A stretch of DNA of 64,000 bases, taken from Zoroaster sp. YZ-2022 (Eukaryota; Echinodermata; Asteroidea; Forcipulatida; Zoroasteridae). Below the pieces are notes generated by a model. The model made no database searches and was not told the origin of the DNA. It saw only the letters and a program-made list of their open reading frames with translations. Below, one piece after another: positions 31,140 to 41,400 of this stretch (its first letter is position 1; the number at the start of each line of letters is the position of its first letter). Location of the stretch: NCBI GenBank assembly GCA_029582265.1, contig CM055817.1, positions 57,730,340-57,794,339 of the forward strand, in the 5' to 3' direction. Position numbers and translations under genes: made by a program.

Positions 31140-31570
31140 TGAAAACATTCACTGACTTTTTGATTCTGTCTCGCATGTTTTCACAGTTTATGGTTTTTGT
31201 GTGCAAGTCATATACTGGAGACAGTTTCTAGTTCCCAAAGTGGAGTGGTCATCACAGAAACAGAAAATTGTCACTGTTTCTTTACCTATTTATTCACAAT
31301 TAGTCTTGCCCGATTTCAGGGAGTAATAGTCGTCTGCCGGAAGTAGCTCTGAGCTTGATCTTTCATGCTGCCATGTACCTATGAGTTCAGTCAGAGCCGC
31401 ACCCTTTCCAGGTGAAAGGTGATCACATTTTCACTGACTCGTTTATATGCTGGAGACAGTTTCTGGTGACACAAGTTAAGTTGTCATCACAGACATTTTT
31501 CACTTACTTTTTTATTCACAAATAGTCTTGCCTTTTTTCAGAGAGTAATAACCTTTCCTAGTCATCGAAG
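31140..31570 (-). repeat. Tandem duplication in likely gid8 3'UTR with two polyA signals
   Basis: Two diverged copies share TGGAGACAGTTTCT, TTATTCACAA and TAGTCTTGCC blocks at about 31215-31330 and 31450-31555. Each holds TTTATT on the + strand (31289-31294 and 31511-31516), which reads AATAAA on the gid8 strand, roughly 160 and 380 bases past the stop codon. Confidence 0.55.
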
Positions 31571-31671
31571 CCAAGAAGTTTTATTACTGTTGTGCTAGTT
31601 CCGCCAGAGTTTAAATTAACTTGAATATTTAATGTTTGAATGAGATGGGTAGGTACAGAATCCAATGACTA

Positions 31672-31845
31672 TCATTTAGGTCCTTGAAATTCTCCTCTTG
31701 CGAGATCCTTCATCTTGGGGAATTTCACTTTCTTGGTATCGAGCTGTTCTTGAGACCACAGAAGGAGTTTAAGGAGATGGGCAAGTTTGGGCATGGATTC
31801 CCGACTCTCTGCTTCCAATATAGCAGAATTCAATTCACTTGCAAC
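31672..31845 (-). CDS. gid8: gid8 exon 5: CRA end and stop
   Basis: Acceptor tttttcag; 57 codons plus TGA (31674-31672). It encodes [20 protein letters not shown], then [19 protein letters not shown] and ends GEFQGPK. Confidence 0.96.
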   Translation of the reverse strand, partial: VASELNSAILEAESRESMPKLAHLLKLLLWSQEQLDTKKVKFPKMKDLARGEFQGPK

Positions 31846-34800
31846 CTGAAAAATAGAATCAGAGGAGAACCAGTGTTTCTGAGTTTCAGAAAATGTTTCA
31901 CTCAAAGAAGATATAAATATCACGGCACCCGCTGCTATATAGGATTCTAGCCAGCCAATCTTTATCAGGCAAGCTCGGTGGTCGAGAGGTTAAGACGTCT
32001 GCACTAGTAAGCAGGTCGTGGGTTCGAATCCCGCCAGAGTCGGCTGTGAAGTTTTTTCCACACACACTCGGAAAGCACTGAATATGCAGTGCTATACACA
32101 TGTCCGTGTAGGGCAAATTAAATCAAGATCTATATTAAAGCAGAGGTTAAAAGCAAGAATCCCACAGACAAAATGATTCCTCTAGATATTTGGCAATAAA
32201 CCATCTCACATGTAAGACAAAGTATAGTTTCTATTACTGTGCAATCTGCTATTACAAAATGACGTCCACACAAAATGTTTACTACAGTAGTGGCTTGTCA
32301 GTAACAGAATCTATATTTTCTTACATGTAAGATGGTTTAATGCCAAATATCTAGAGGAATCATTGTTGCTTTATACATAAAAAAAATGAAAGCCTAGGAT
32401 TATTACCTAAATCATTAAGTTACAGAAGCAACTTTTTCAGCCAACAGGTCATCAACATGTGGGATAAGTTACCAAAAAATATTGTCGATTGGACTCTTTA
32501 TAAACACAACATAGATATGCGTACACAGAGGCTTAGCCTAACAAAATAACCTATTTAACCCTTAAGTAGAGTCAAAAAGTTAGAAATATATTGGTGTGTA
32601 ATCACTTCTTTGAATAATTTAATTTTCTGATTCAGAAATATCTCTCTTGTGGATATTTTGAGAGAGTTTAGAGCATATTCATGTTCCAGTTTAAATAAAT
32701 ATGACTCCCAAAATAAGTCCTCTCACCTTTTGTCTCTGTGAGGGATGTAACAGATCTGCAAAGGGTGATAGCTCGGGGTTCTCAAATGCAAGAAGGGCTA
32801 GTGTTCTCTCTAACTCCGGTAAGATTTCTACGTTCTCCTCTCCTCTCTCGGCTAGATGAGTTTGAGCGTACTCCAAGGCTGATTCTAGTTGGCCATTCCT
32901 TATCAATTCAATGAGGTACTGTTGCTATAAATGACCATGAACAAAAATCAAATAAAGAAATGCACAGGTCCTTGAGTGTTGAAGTAAGGGATAATCTGTT
33001 ATTTTAACATGACTGCAATTTATAACATTGATTGTTTTATCTTAACTCTTTTTGCAAACAATTGTACTGTATTTGTTTTGGTTTGTAACTTATATTTATA
33101 ACGCTGGCTCATTGAAAAACATTTGAAGGTGACAGGTTTGGAAAGAATGTCAAACCCAACTGCCACTTGTGCACAGTGTCTATTGCATGTGTTTTAGCAG
33201 ATGACAAAATGGCCAATACCTCACTGGATGAGCATACATTCATTGCTCAAATCTCCCAAAATATCATTTCCAATCCTCACTTGACTACACATTTCTCTCC
33301 TTAAATGTGTCCTCCATTATCTTTTAAAGGAAAATCTGTAATATTTGTCATATTTGGATAGAAAAAGTGGTGGTTGTATTCTACATTCTTTCCACATGTT
33401 TTTTTTAAATTATTATTATAAGACTTACTTGTAAATGAAAATAAAGGTATCTGTCATTATCTAGTAACTCAGGATGTATATCGTTAACCAATCCAATGGC
33501 TTCTTCTATTCTTCCTTCTTGAATTGCTTCTCTTATCCTGATCCTCTCACTCATCGAGTCTAGCGTTGTCGCTGGCTGTGTACCAGACTCTTGCTGGAAC
33601 TTTTCCGCTGCCTCTTTAAATCCCTCTGATAATAATAATAATAATGTGTGGACTTATATAGCGCACGTATCCACCAACTGAGTGGTGCTCAAGCCGCATT
33701 ATATTATTACCCCTGCTCATAAGGCTCATAAATCATTCGTGAAACCATCTCAGCTCCCTGGGGAGTATACAGCTCAATTGCTGCCATTACAGCGCATATA
33801 GGGCTAATCAACCAACTCTGCCCTCACAGGTACCCATTTAACCCCTGGGTGGAGAGAAGCAATTATGGTTAAGTGTCTTGCTCAAGGACACAAGTGTCAC
33901 GGCCGGGATTCGAACCCACATTCTGCTACTAACACCAGAACTTGAGTCTGGTAAGATAGACCGCTCAGCCACGACACTCCATGGAAGAAAAGATGAAAGA
34001 AAATTAGTCTAAATTTATCCACACATTTGTAGCAGTTCAGACAGGACAAATAACTCATTGTGTTAATTTTTGTTTTCTGTTTTGTTGAAATTTTATGTAA
34101 ATAGACCGTAAAATGGCACTGTGAAATACCCTAAACCCGGATCAACAGGGTTATGATGTGCATGAAGGGGATAGTGGTCAACCATTATTATTACTGGGCT
34201 TCACCAGTACAGGCACTCCTACAGCAGATAAATACTACCACTCATTATAAAGTCAGCAGTCGTTACCTATGTAACTAACACTAAACCTAAAATCTAAAGT
34301 CAAACCTACACATTCCAGACCACCTAGTGTAACAGTACCAAGAGTAATCTACCTACCAAGTGAAACTTCTTACCAAGGGACTATGAGACCATGCAACAGG
34401 GTCATACAGAACAATAACAGGGTAGAATGTCGTATCCAACCGCCACTTTTTGTCATTCAATATAACCAATAATGTAATCTTACCTACCCATTAAGGTGGA
34501 GAACATATGGATGATGATGGACATATACTTCAAATTATTCCAGGATATTTATTTCATGAAAAATCAGGCATTTTTGGTATACGATGACTTCTTCAGTCAT
34601 GTCCGTCTGATCTTGTCAACTCTCCCGTTAGTGACCAACACGGTCATTGTACATGCGCAGTGGCAACTATAATAGGATCCTTCCAAGTTCTATTTTCTGA
34701 AGAAGAGGATTTTTTAGAAGGGAAATAAAGTCTGAAAACCATCATAAAAGTGGATTTTAAAGAAAGTTTTCACTTTCTGTACCCAAAAAAAAAATCGATA

Positions 34801-36225
34801 GAATCATTTAACTGGATAGTGGTTGCAAAAAAATTCCCAAAAAACCTTAAAAAGTGGCGGTCGGATACGACATTCTTTCCCAATGGACCTTATGCATATG
34901 ACGTCGCAAACGGAAGGTCGCCCTCTATCAGAGGCTAGAGAAGGCCACTCATTGGTTCATGTATGTGCGCTGTGCATGCGTAGACGCACAGCGCGCATAC
35001 ATGAACCAATGAGTGACTTTCTCTAGCCTCTGATAGAGGACGATATTCAGTTTGTGACATCATATTCATAATGCATTTAAGTATAATTTATTTCTTATCT
35101 TACCAGTGACTAAGTAGTCCATGATGAGCTTGTTCATGTCTGATCGAGTTATATGAAGACTCTGTAGTTTATCCAGCCATGCTTCCTGTGTGATCTCAAG
35201 TGTCTTAGATGAAGCCTTTACCATGGAAACACAAAAGAGAAAAAATAAACAGTGATAAGACAAAATCTTCAAGTTAGGCAGATTCACGCAAGCCGCCGCT
35301 GGCGGCGCACTTCAAAAGCTAACTTTAGACATCGCGATTGTGACCGACTCACTCACATCCGGGTTCGCGCGAAAACGTTCCCCCTGGCTAGCTGTTTAAT
35401 ATGTCGTCGTAGCTCGCGTTGTCGCTGTGCGGATTAAGCGTTAATCTGTAGACGCCATCTTAGATTCATTCATAAATTTTGCTTCGTTTCAATGCAAAAT
35501 ATCCGAACTCGGACGTTAGAAATATCGCCGTGTTTACGACCCGTTTTTCATCATTGTGCATGACGGAAATTCATCATCAATTTAGAGGTATTGGATGGTC
35601 TTCACGAAACTTGAAACCACGAAAAAAGGATACACCGTATCGTGGTGCCAACTGTAACGTTGGTGGAAAAACAGTGCAACTCGCGTAAAATGATCCGACA
35701 GCAAATTTAAAAAAAAATCACCTCTATCGGCGATTTGACTCGGTGAATCGGGGTGTCACGCACGCTTAATCGGGGTGTCACGCACGGGTGGATTTTGGTA
35801 TTCAATGAGATTTTTTTGTTTAAAAGGGGTACATGCTATATAGACACTTTGTTAGTACTACAAGGATACGTTGCAGGCAAATGCGGTCACAACTTTTCAA
35901 ATGAAACTGGCTTCCAAAATGACCAAATATTTAAATCAACAAAAAATCGTAACTTTGCACAGGGTTAACCTATCATGACCATTGACCCCTCATTTTCTTT
36001 CTAATTTTTTGCTCTATCCAGTGATATGACATTTAAAAGAATTAAAGCAACTTCAAATTTTCATGAATCTGCCTATTCAAGTTCAAGCTTGAAAGTTGTC
36101 CGGAAACTAGACCACGTAATAACTAATAAAACTAAAATTGTACCCATTCATCTATTAATACCTAGGCCTATATGATTTGAGAGAGAAGACTTTTCCCTAT
36201 ATTTGAAGCATTATTCACTTACCAT
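31672..36225 (-). CDS. gid8: GID8/TWA1 homolog, CTLH E3 ligase subunit, complete five-exon gene
   Basis: The five exons join to 227 codons plus stop: 36225-36223 (ATG only), 35215-35104, 33625-33429, 32924-32727 and 31845-31672. All borders are GT-AG with matching phases. The protein follows vertebrate GID8 (228 residues) almost end to end: [20 protein letters not shown], a LisH helix pair ([20 protein letters not shown]), the CTLH stretch ([20 protein letters not shown]), then the CRA region ([20 protein letters not shown]) and the ending [12 protein letters not shown]8 is a scaffold subunit of the GID/CTLH ubiquitin ligase, binding RANBP9/10, ARMC8 and MAEA/RMND5 partners through LisH and CTLH-CRA contacts. 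I see no disrupted codon or frameshift. An alternative start at 35224-35222 (MVKASS) would give 229 codons without the first intron. Confidence 0.95.
31960..32130 (+). mobile_element. tRNA-derived SINE (type 2)
   Basis: In the gid8 3' coding/UTR neighbourhood, antisense to it, within intron 4. Head GCAAGCTCGGTGGTCGAGAG (box A TGGTCGAGAGG) and GTGGGTTCGAATCCCG (box B), body CACTCGGAAAGCACTGAATA, end GTGTAGGGCAAATTAAATC. Confidence 0.9.
32131..32726. other. gid8 intron 4, remainder
   Basis: TGATTCCTCTAGATATTTGG at 32172 and its complement CCAAATATCTAGAGGAATCA at 32343 flank about 150 bases as an inverted repeat, so a foldback element of about 190 bp is likely. Nothing else seen. Confidence 0.5.
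32727..32924 (-). CDS. gid8: gid8 exon 4: CTLH/CRA
   Basis: Acceptor ttatag, donor GTGAGA at 32726. Sixty-six codons from [20 protein letters not shown] to [13 protein letters not shown]. Confidence 0.96.
33429..33625 (-). CDS. gid8: gid8 exon 3: LisH end and CTLH
   Basis: The acceptor tatcag abuts a SINE tail (TTATTATTATTATCAG on the gene strand). The donor is GTAAGT at 33428. Sixty-six codons begin [15 protein letters not shown] and end [13 protein letters not shown]. Confidence 0.95.
33626..33981 (-). mobile_element. Full-length type 1 SINE abutting the gid8 exon 3 acceptor
   Basis: On the gene strand it starts TGGAGTGTCGTGGCTGAGCGG, has box B GGGTTCGAATCCC, the centre GAGCAAGACACTTAACCATA, and ends GCGCTATATAAGTCCACACA then (TTA)n, which runs into TATCAG, the splice acceptor. 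Confidence 0.92.
34431..34880. mobile_element. MITE family I (GAATGTCGTATCC ends) in gid8 intron 2
   Basis: GAATGTCGTATCCAACCGCC at the left and GGCGGTCGGATACGACATTC at the right. A 257-bp relative lies at 40471-40727. Confidence 0.8.
34881..35078. mobile_element. Foldback MITE in gid8 intron, next to exon 2 donor
   Basis: CTTATGCATATGACGTCGCA and CATACATGAACCAATGAGTG match the 30911 copy. The right arm is decayed and ends about 25 bases from the exon 2 donor. Confidence 0.8.
35104..35215 (-). CDS. gid8: gid8 exon 2: N-terminus and LisH start
   Basis: The acceptor is ggtaaag before 35215, preceded by a weak pyrimidine run. The donor is GTAAGA at 35103. It encodes [20 protein letters not shown] then [17 protein letters not shown] plus one base. 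Confidence 0.9.
35230..36216. other. gid8 intron 1
   Basis: Roughly 1 kb between the isolated ATG and exon 2. It includes a CpG-bearing segment (GACCGACTCACTCACATCCG, GTTTACGACCCG) and a CGGGGTGTCACGCACG duplication at 35747-35790. No exon recognised. Confidence 0.4.
36223..36225 (-). CDS. gid8: gid8 exon 1 coding part: isolated start codon
   Basis: The ATG is followed directly by a consensus donor GTAAGT (36222-36217). Splicing to 35215 gives [14 protein letters not shown], one residue shorter up to that Trp than vertebrate GID8. The 5'UTR lies upstream in CpG-containing DNA. Confidence 0.65.
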
Positions 36226-36420
36226 GCTGGCGAAAAATGTGCTAAAAAAGTTTAAAAACGCCACAATTCCGCCGGTGTTGAGAGCGCCGTTAGCTCTCAC
36301 GACACAAAGCGGAAATGTCTGTACACCAAACCAGCTCCAACTCCAACACGTATTCCTCATACGATAAGATTGCTGCGGCGGAAACCACACATGATTTTTT
36401 TCATTTGGGCGCTGGAGGGC
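36226..36420 (-). promoter_or_regulatory. Likely gid8 5'UTR and promoter region
   Basis: The DNA just upstream of the gid8 ATG carries CpGs (ccgccggtg, gagcgccg, caaagcgg) in an otherwise AT-rich, CpG-poor window. No TATA box was identified. The call rests on position and composition only. Confidence 0.4.
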
Positions 36421-36499
36421 GTGCTTTGATTAATACTCCAGTTTTTAGTAGTATTAATCTCGACGTTTTGTCACGACACCGACTGGACTAACGTTAGAC

Positions 36500-36562
36500 C
36501 AATGGAGCATGGAGGTTTCCTTCCTCCATGCATGGAGGAAGGAATTTTTCCTCCATGGTTAG
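36500..36562. repeat. Palindrome of GGAGGAAGGAA units
   Basis: GGAGGTTTCCTTCCTCCATG meets CATGGAGGAAGGAATTTTTC in a near-perfect hairpin. A related hairpin is at 36895-36930. Confidence 0.6.
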
Positions 36563-36633
36563 ACCACGACCACGCACGAGTATAAAGACAACCCCCAAAA
36601 CGCCTGGGTTTATTTATTTGTCCGAAGCTAAAT

Positions 36634-36863
36634 CAGCGGCGTAGCCACGGGGGCCTGGGGGAGGGGCCACGTGACCCCCACAAATTTCCAGTGCCTCCCC
36701 CCAGGTGCCCCCCAAGAAAAAAACCTCATAGTGCCCCAAAAAACAGAAAAGAAAAAAAGGAAAAAAAACCATACCCCTGGGCACCCCCCCCCCCTCCACT
36801 GAAAAGCAATTCCTCCACTGAAAAGCAATTCCCCCACTGAAAAAGTCCTGGCTACGCCGCTGA
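36634..36863. mobile_element. hAT-type MITE with 8-bp target duplication
   Basis: CAGCGGCGTAGCCACGG at the left and CTGGCTACGCCGCTG at the right. Flanks agctaaat (36626-36633) and agttaaat (36864-36871) match at 7 of 8 bases. The CAGNGGCGTAGC terminus and 8-bp duplication are characteristic of hAT elements. Confidence 0.85.
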
Positions 36864-37329
36864 GTTAAATTGGTTTGTATTTTGGAGCATGGTGATGGAG
36901 GAATTCCTTCCTCCATGGAGGAAGGAAGGCATGCATACAAACATTACCAAAATATAAATGCAGTTGTAAGTTTATATTCTGAATTTGAATCAGACTGATT
37001 ACAACCTTTTTGAGTTTCTGATTCAAATTCAGCGGCTCTGACTCCATGCATGGACCCCACCTAGCTGACACATGCAAACCTCTTCCCACAACCTATTCCC
37101 CCAATGATTTGAAGGTTGTGCTAGCTTTTTGGTTCCTTTTTAAAATACAAAACAAACATATACACAACCACAAAAATGAATATAAAAACTTAATAAGTTG
37201 AATTTGGGCGAGTCAAGGTCTCTTTTGACAACTCGAACCTGGTTGGGGGACCGGGAGGGAGAAACAACATTATATGCCACACCCCACCAACAAAAAACCT
37301 GCATATCCCTACTCCCTGCCGGCATTTTT

Positions 37330-37460
37330 ATTTAATTTTATTTATTTATTTATTTATTTATTTATATTTTTTATTTGTATTTTTTATTTGTATTTTTTAT
37401 TTATTTATTTATATTTTATTTTATGTTATTTTTTGGCTGTTGTCCTTTTTTATTTATAGA
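37330..37460. repeat. TTTA-rich low-complexity tract
   Basis: TTTATTTATTTATTTATTTA merging into ATTTTTTATTTGTATTTTTT. Simple repeat only. Confidence 0.8.
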
Positions 37461-37639
37461 CGAATTGTTTTGTTTTTCTCAAAGATTACATTCCGGAGAA
37501 AATTAATTGTCATTTGATGAATATGCATAATATTCCTAAATATTCGAAAAATTTACATATTAAATAATTTGTTTATTTTAAATTCTAGAATATGCAAATA
37601 ATTGTTTCTATAATTCCTTGAACCGCCGCTGTTGCATAA

Positions 37640-38009
37640 TTCATATGACGTAATCATGATTATGCTAAATAATTATGCTCCAGCAACATGTCACTCCTAA
37701 AGGAACCAACTTCAAAACGGAACTGGGGTGATAGGTCGTTTTCTGTCGCAGCTCCGAGACTCTGGAATCATCTTCCAACTAAACTCAAAGTTGTTATAAC
37801 CAGATTCAAGTCGATGCTTAAAACTCATCTTATGTCACAACTCTTCAAAGATGATGTACATGTATATTTGTAATTGCATTGTAGGTACATGTATCTCAGT
37901 ACATAATTTTTTTCCCTATGCTATCATTGTATATTGTTTGTATTAATGTTTTTTCTTTGTTTCCGCGCCTTGAGCGCCCAGCAGGGTGGATATGTGCGCG
38001 CTAAAAATC

Positions 38010-38043
<34 letters not shown>
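37640..38043 (+). pseudogene. LINE 3' end with ORF2 C-terminus and (ATT)n tail
   Basis: The frame at 37688-37873 reads RNWGDRSFSVAAPRLWNHLP then FKSMLKTHLMSQLF. RSFSVAAPRLWN is a conserved C-terminal signature of CR1/L2-like LINEs. The 3' region CGCCTTGAGCGCCCAGCAGG and GGTGGATATGTGCGCGCTAA, plus the (ATT)n tail, resembles the type 1 SINE tail (GGTGGATATGTGCGCTATAT), so this LINE is a candidate partner for those SINEs. Confidence 0.75.
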
Positions 38044-38044
<1 letters not shown>

Positions 38045-38749
38045 ATAATACTCTAGCAGTTGTGACACAAAAAAATGTTGTTCAACCCGGGTACCTGTCC
38101 TAAAAAAATTAATTAGAGCAAACCATTCTAATTATGGTGTATCATTTTATTTTCTAAAAGTTATTTCTAAGTTTTAAACATTAACTACCTGTATTCTTCC
38201 TTTATAAGTGTAAATTTTAATTATTTAAATACTCTTTTGATTAAAACAAGACTTGTCAAATGGCTTAATAAAAATAAAACGACGTTCTTAAGATTTCTCA
38301 TGTAATATTTCACCCCCGTAATTAAATGAACAGTTCCGTCTGGGAAAACAGTCTAATAGTCTGGTACCTTGACTTCATGAAAGGGCATGTTGTTTTTTGC
38401 TATTCTGACTGACAAGGAACTGATTTTGGCTTCAGCAAATCTAACGCGCGTTACACTTACAGTCACTTACAGGTAAGTCTTTGTGTTTTACATTTTTACT
38501 TTAAAAAACGGCAAAAATCTGAAAATTAAAAAAAACAGTAAAGTTGGCAAGAGCTTCAGTTAATAAGAGGACTGAGATAAATGGCTTTTTGTGGCTTGTT
38601 GTAATGCATCTTTTTTGTTGTGTTTCAAAGAGCTTTCGTTTTCTTAGTTATTTTTGTTTTGGATGTCTTCCTAATCCTAGGACTTTTAGGAGTCACTTCC
38701 GGAAATTGGCATTTAATTTATTACTATTAGTATAGTAGTGTACTAGTTT
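38044..38749. other. AT-rich DNA without recognised features
   Basis: No exon, repeat family or RNA gene seen. Confidence 0.4.
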
Positions 38750-38819
38750 TGGCAATTTCGATTTTTTTCATCCACGATATATCGGCATACATATATCGCG
38801 ATTTTCAATATAAATAATA

Positions 38820-39065
38820 TCTTCTTCTTCTTCTTCTTCTTCTTCTTCTTCTTCTTCTTCTTCTTCTTCTTCTTCTTCTTCTTCTTCTTCTTCTTCTTCT
38901 TCTTCTTCTTCTTCTTCTTCTTCTTCTTCTTCTTCTTCTTCTTCTTCTTCTTCTTCTTCTTCTTCTTCTTCTTCTTCTTCTTCTTCTTCTTCTTCTTCTT
39001 CTTCTTCTTCTTCTTCTTCTTCTTCTTCTTCTTCTTCTTCTTCTTCTTCTTCTTCTTCTTCTTTG

Positions 39066-39096
<31 letters not shown>

Positions 39097-39203
39097 CTTC
39101 TTCTTCTTCTTCTTCTTCTTCTTCTTCTTCTTCTTCTTCTTCTTCTTCTTCTTCTTCTTCTTCTTCTTCTTCTTCTTCTTCTTCTTCTTCTTCTTCTTCT
39201 TCT
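38820..39203. repeat. (TTC)n / (GAA)n tract, about 128 triplets
   Basis: 384 bases of TTC repeat with a single interruption (CTTTGACTTC near 39060). The minus strand reads as a long poly-Arg frame, which is a repeat artefact. Confidence 0.98.
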
Positions 39204-39268
39204 ATTCATTCATTCATGAATGAATGAATGAATGAATGAATGAATGAATGAATGAATGAATGAATGAT
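39204..39268. repeat. ATTC / ATGA tetranucleotide palindrome
   Basis: ATTCATTCATTC switches to ATGAATGAATGAATGAATGA, so the tract can fold on itself. It adjoins the TTC tract directly. Confidence 0.9.
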
Positions 39269-39714
39269 TGATTGCAGAGCATGTATGTATTTCTGAAGTA
39301 GTTCGCTTTTTTGTAATATCGAATATCGCGATATTTTTTTTTATTTGATTATGATATCGAGAACTTTTCAAATTATCGAGATATCTGCAAATCGCGATGA
39401 AAAAATATATCGCGATTACAAAAAAATCCTCAATTGTCAGTCGGGTCAGAAATTCCATGGAAAAAACTTACATGTATGAAACTGAAAGTCAGCTTTCGGA
39501 AGTGAGAAACAAAATCGAACTACTTCTGTGGTAAGCCGACTGTCATATCACAAATGAGCCGCCTAACACTACAGGACGTTGTTTAAAATCCACTGCCACT
39601 CAAAGAAATCTATTCAGACGGATTAAGTGTTGGGGATTGAATGGGGTATTTGATCTAACAATATGTGTAGACAATATTTACGTCTCACTGTCTATCCATA
39701 GTGGTCTGTGACTC

Positions 39715-40150
39715 TGGCTGGTGCACCACGTGCGAGTACATTATATCATGCATATTTAAATATATGCAGAATATGGGCGTTACCTTAAAAATCGATAACA
39801 AAATAACATTTGCAGTAATTGCAGGTGCTCTGTGCTCATATTAGTCATGAAATAAATCAAAGCATGGATCGGCAGCGGCTTGATCAAAGTTGGGGAATTA
39901 GGACACTATTCTATTATACCATACTGAGACTCTTGTCTAGTGACAAAACACATACACTACTCTTGATAAACCACGTGATGTTTAAAATAGTGTGAGTACA
40001 ATCCAAACTCGGTCACATTTTCCGAAGTGCAAATGACGTATCACAATCACATGGTTTTATTCTCCACGGTACTAGACTATGCAGGAATAAACCTAGTCAC
40101 GTTTTTATACTATGACATAGTCACGTGAAACGCGAGTCACGTGAACTTGG
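39715..40150. other. DNA with several CACGTG E-box sequences
   Basis: CACGTG occurs at CACCACGTGCGAG, AACCACGTGATG, AGTCACGTGAAACG and AGTCACGTGAACTT. No gene found beside it; may belong to repeat DNA. Confidence 0.3.
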
Positions 40151-40470
40151 GCTGATGATTTGATTGGGACACACAACGCAGTAACCGTCCCACATAATTA
40201 TTGCGCAAAAGAATTTGCCAATGGCCATGGTGCACTCGTGAACAGCGCGATTCCACATGTCAGGTAAGCACTAGCAATTTATTGTGACACGTGTATATGG
40301 GTACACTCCTGTTATTATCGGCTCTAAAGTACTCATGCGTGAAAAAAAATAATCGCGATATTATCGAAAATCGCGATATATGTTTGACAATATATCGTGG
40401 ATGAAAAAAATCAATATCGCCCAAGCCTACAGAGCGTGTATGTATTTCTGAAGTAGTTCACTTTTGTTGC

Positions 40471-40727
40471 GGGTAGAATGTTGTATCCGACCGCCACTTT
40501 TTCTCATTCAATATAACCAATAATGTAATCTTACCTACCCAGTAAGGTGGAGAACATATGGATGATGAAGGGAAATAAAGTCCGAAAACATCATAAAAGT
40601 GGATTTTTAAAGATAGTTTTCGCTTTCTGTAGCCCCACAAATTGATAGAATCATTTTTTAACTGGTTGGTGGTTGCAACAAATTTCAAAAACCCTTAAAT
40701 GTGGCGGTCAGATACAACATTCTTTCC
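40471..40727. mobile_element. MITE family I, short copy
   Basis: GAATGTTGTATCCGACCGCC at the left and GGCGGTCAGATACAACATTC at the right. About 190 bp shorter than the gid8 intron copy. Confidence 0.8.
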
Positions 40728-40892
40728 TTTGTTTCTCACTTACAAAACCTGAAAAGACTGTTCAGCGAATTGTTACACCCCTAGTTTAGGGTGTGACTGT
40801 TTACAGGTGCATTTTTTTGACAAGTTGGATCAAGTTTGAATTATGATTTGGAGTGATTTGGTTTTAGGTTGAGTTGTCTCGGTACCACTAAG

Positions 40893-41040
40893 CTTGGGTG
40901 ATAACATTGTTTAGTTATCTAGATATCAGCAAATCACGATAAAAAAATAGGTACAATGTATATCACAAAAAAGTCAGAAATTCCATGGAAACAAAATTAG
41001 AACAGTCTTCAGCTTTTGGAAGTGAGAAACAAAAGAAAGA
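40893..41040. mobile_element. Family G MITE fragment
   Basis: TAAGCTTGGGTGATAACATT through TTTTGGAAGTGAGAAACAAA matches the left half of the 23315 copy. Confidence 0.65.
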
Positions 41041-41169
41041 ATAGGAGGGATAAACCTTGAATTTGTTTACCAAATGGTTACTTTTGCTTAGCATTTTAGT
41101 CCATTTGGAAAACATTCATTGTATTTTTGTATGTAATAAAATATTTTAAAAGATATCTGAACACAAGTG

Positions 41170-41400
41170 TTAAAGGGACAATATTGTCATGATCAACAGG
41201 ACTTGGAATCAGAGTGTTAGTTTTAGATTAATACAGTGACTGAAAATAATACTCTGGGCACATGATTATAAGGTCATATTACCTACCATTGCTGCTGCCT
41301 GAACCAGTAATTTTCAGTCACTGTGTTCATCTTAAACTAGGACACCGATTCCATGTCATGTTGAAAGTCTGCTCTGATCGTGACGATATTCTCCCTTTAA
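41170..41400. mobile_element. TTAA MITE, family A, intact copy
   Basis: TTAAAGGGACAATATTGTCA at the left and CGATATTCTCCCTTTAA at the right. Its right TTAA (41397-41400) is also the left flank of the 3.4 kb element. Confidence 0.85.

Larger units (their letters stand above)
38750..40435. mobile_element. Family G MITE remnants split by microsatellite and other DNA
   Basis: 38757-38812 has TTTTTTCATCCACGATATATC. 39270-39520 has TTTCTGAAGTAGTTCG, ATCGAATATCGCGAT and AATTCCATGGAAA. 40285-40435 has TCGCGATATTATCGAAAATC and ends AATATCGCCCAAGCC. These are parts of the 23315-23702 family in mixed orientation. Confidence 0.6.

Noticed and set aside
38805..39209. Poly-arginine protein on the minus strand
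   Set aside because: It is a TTC/GAA microsatellite read in one frame.
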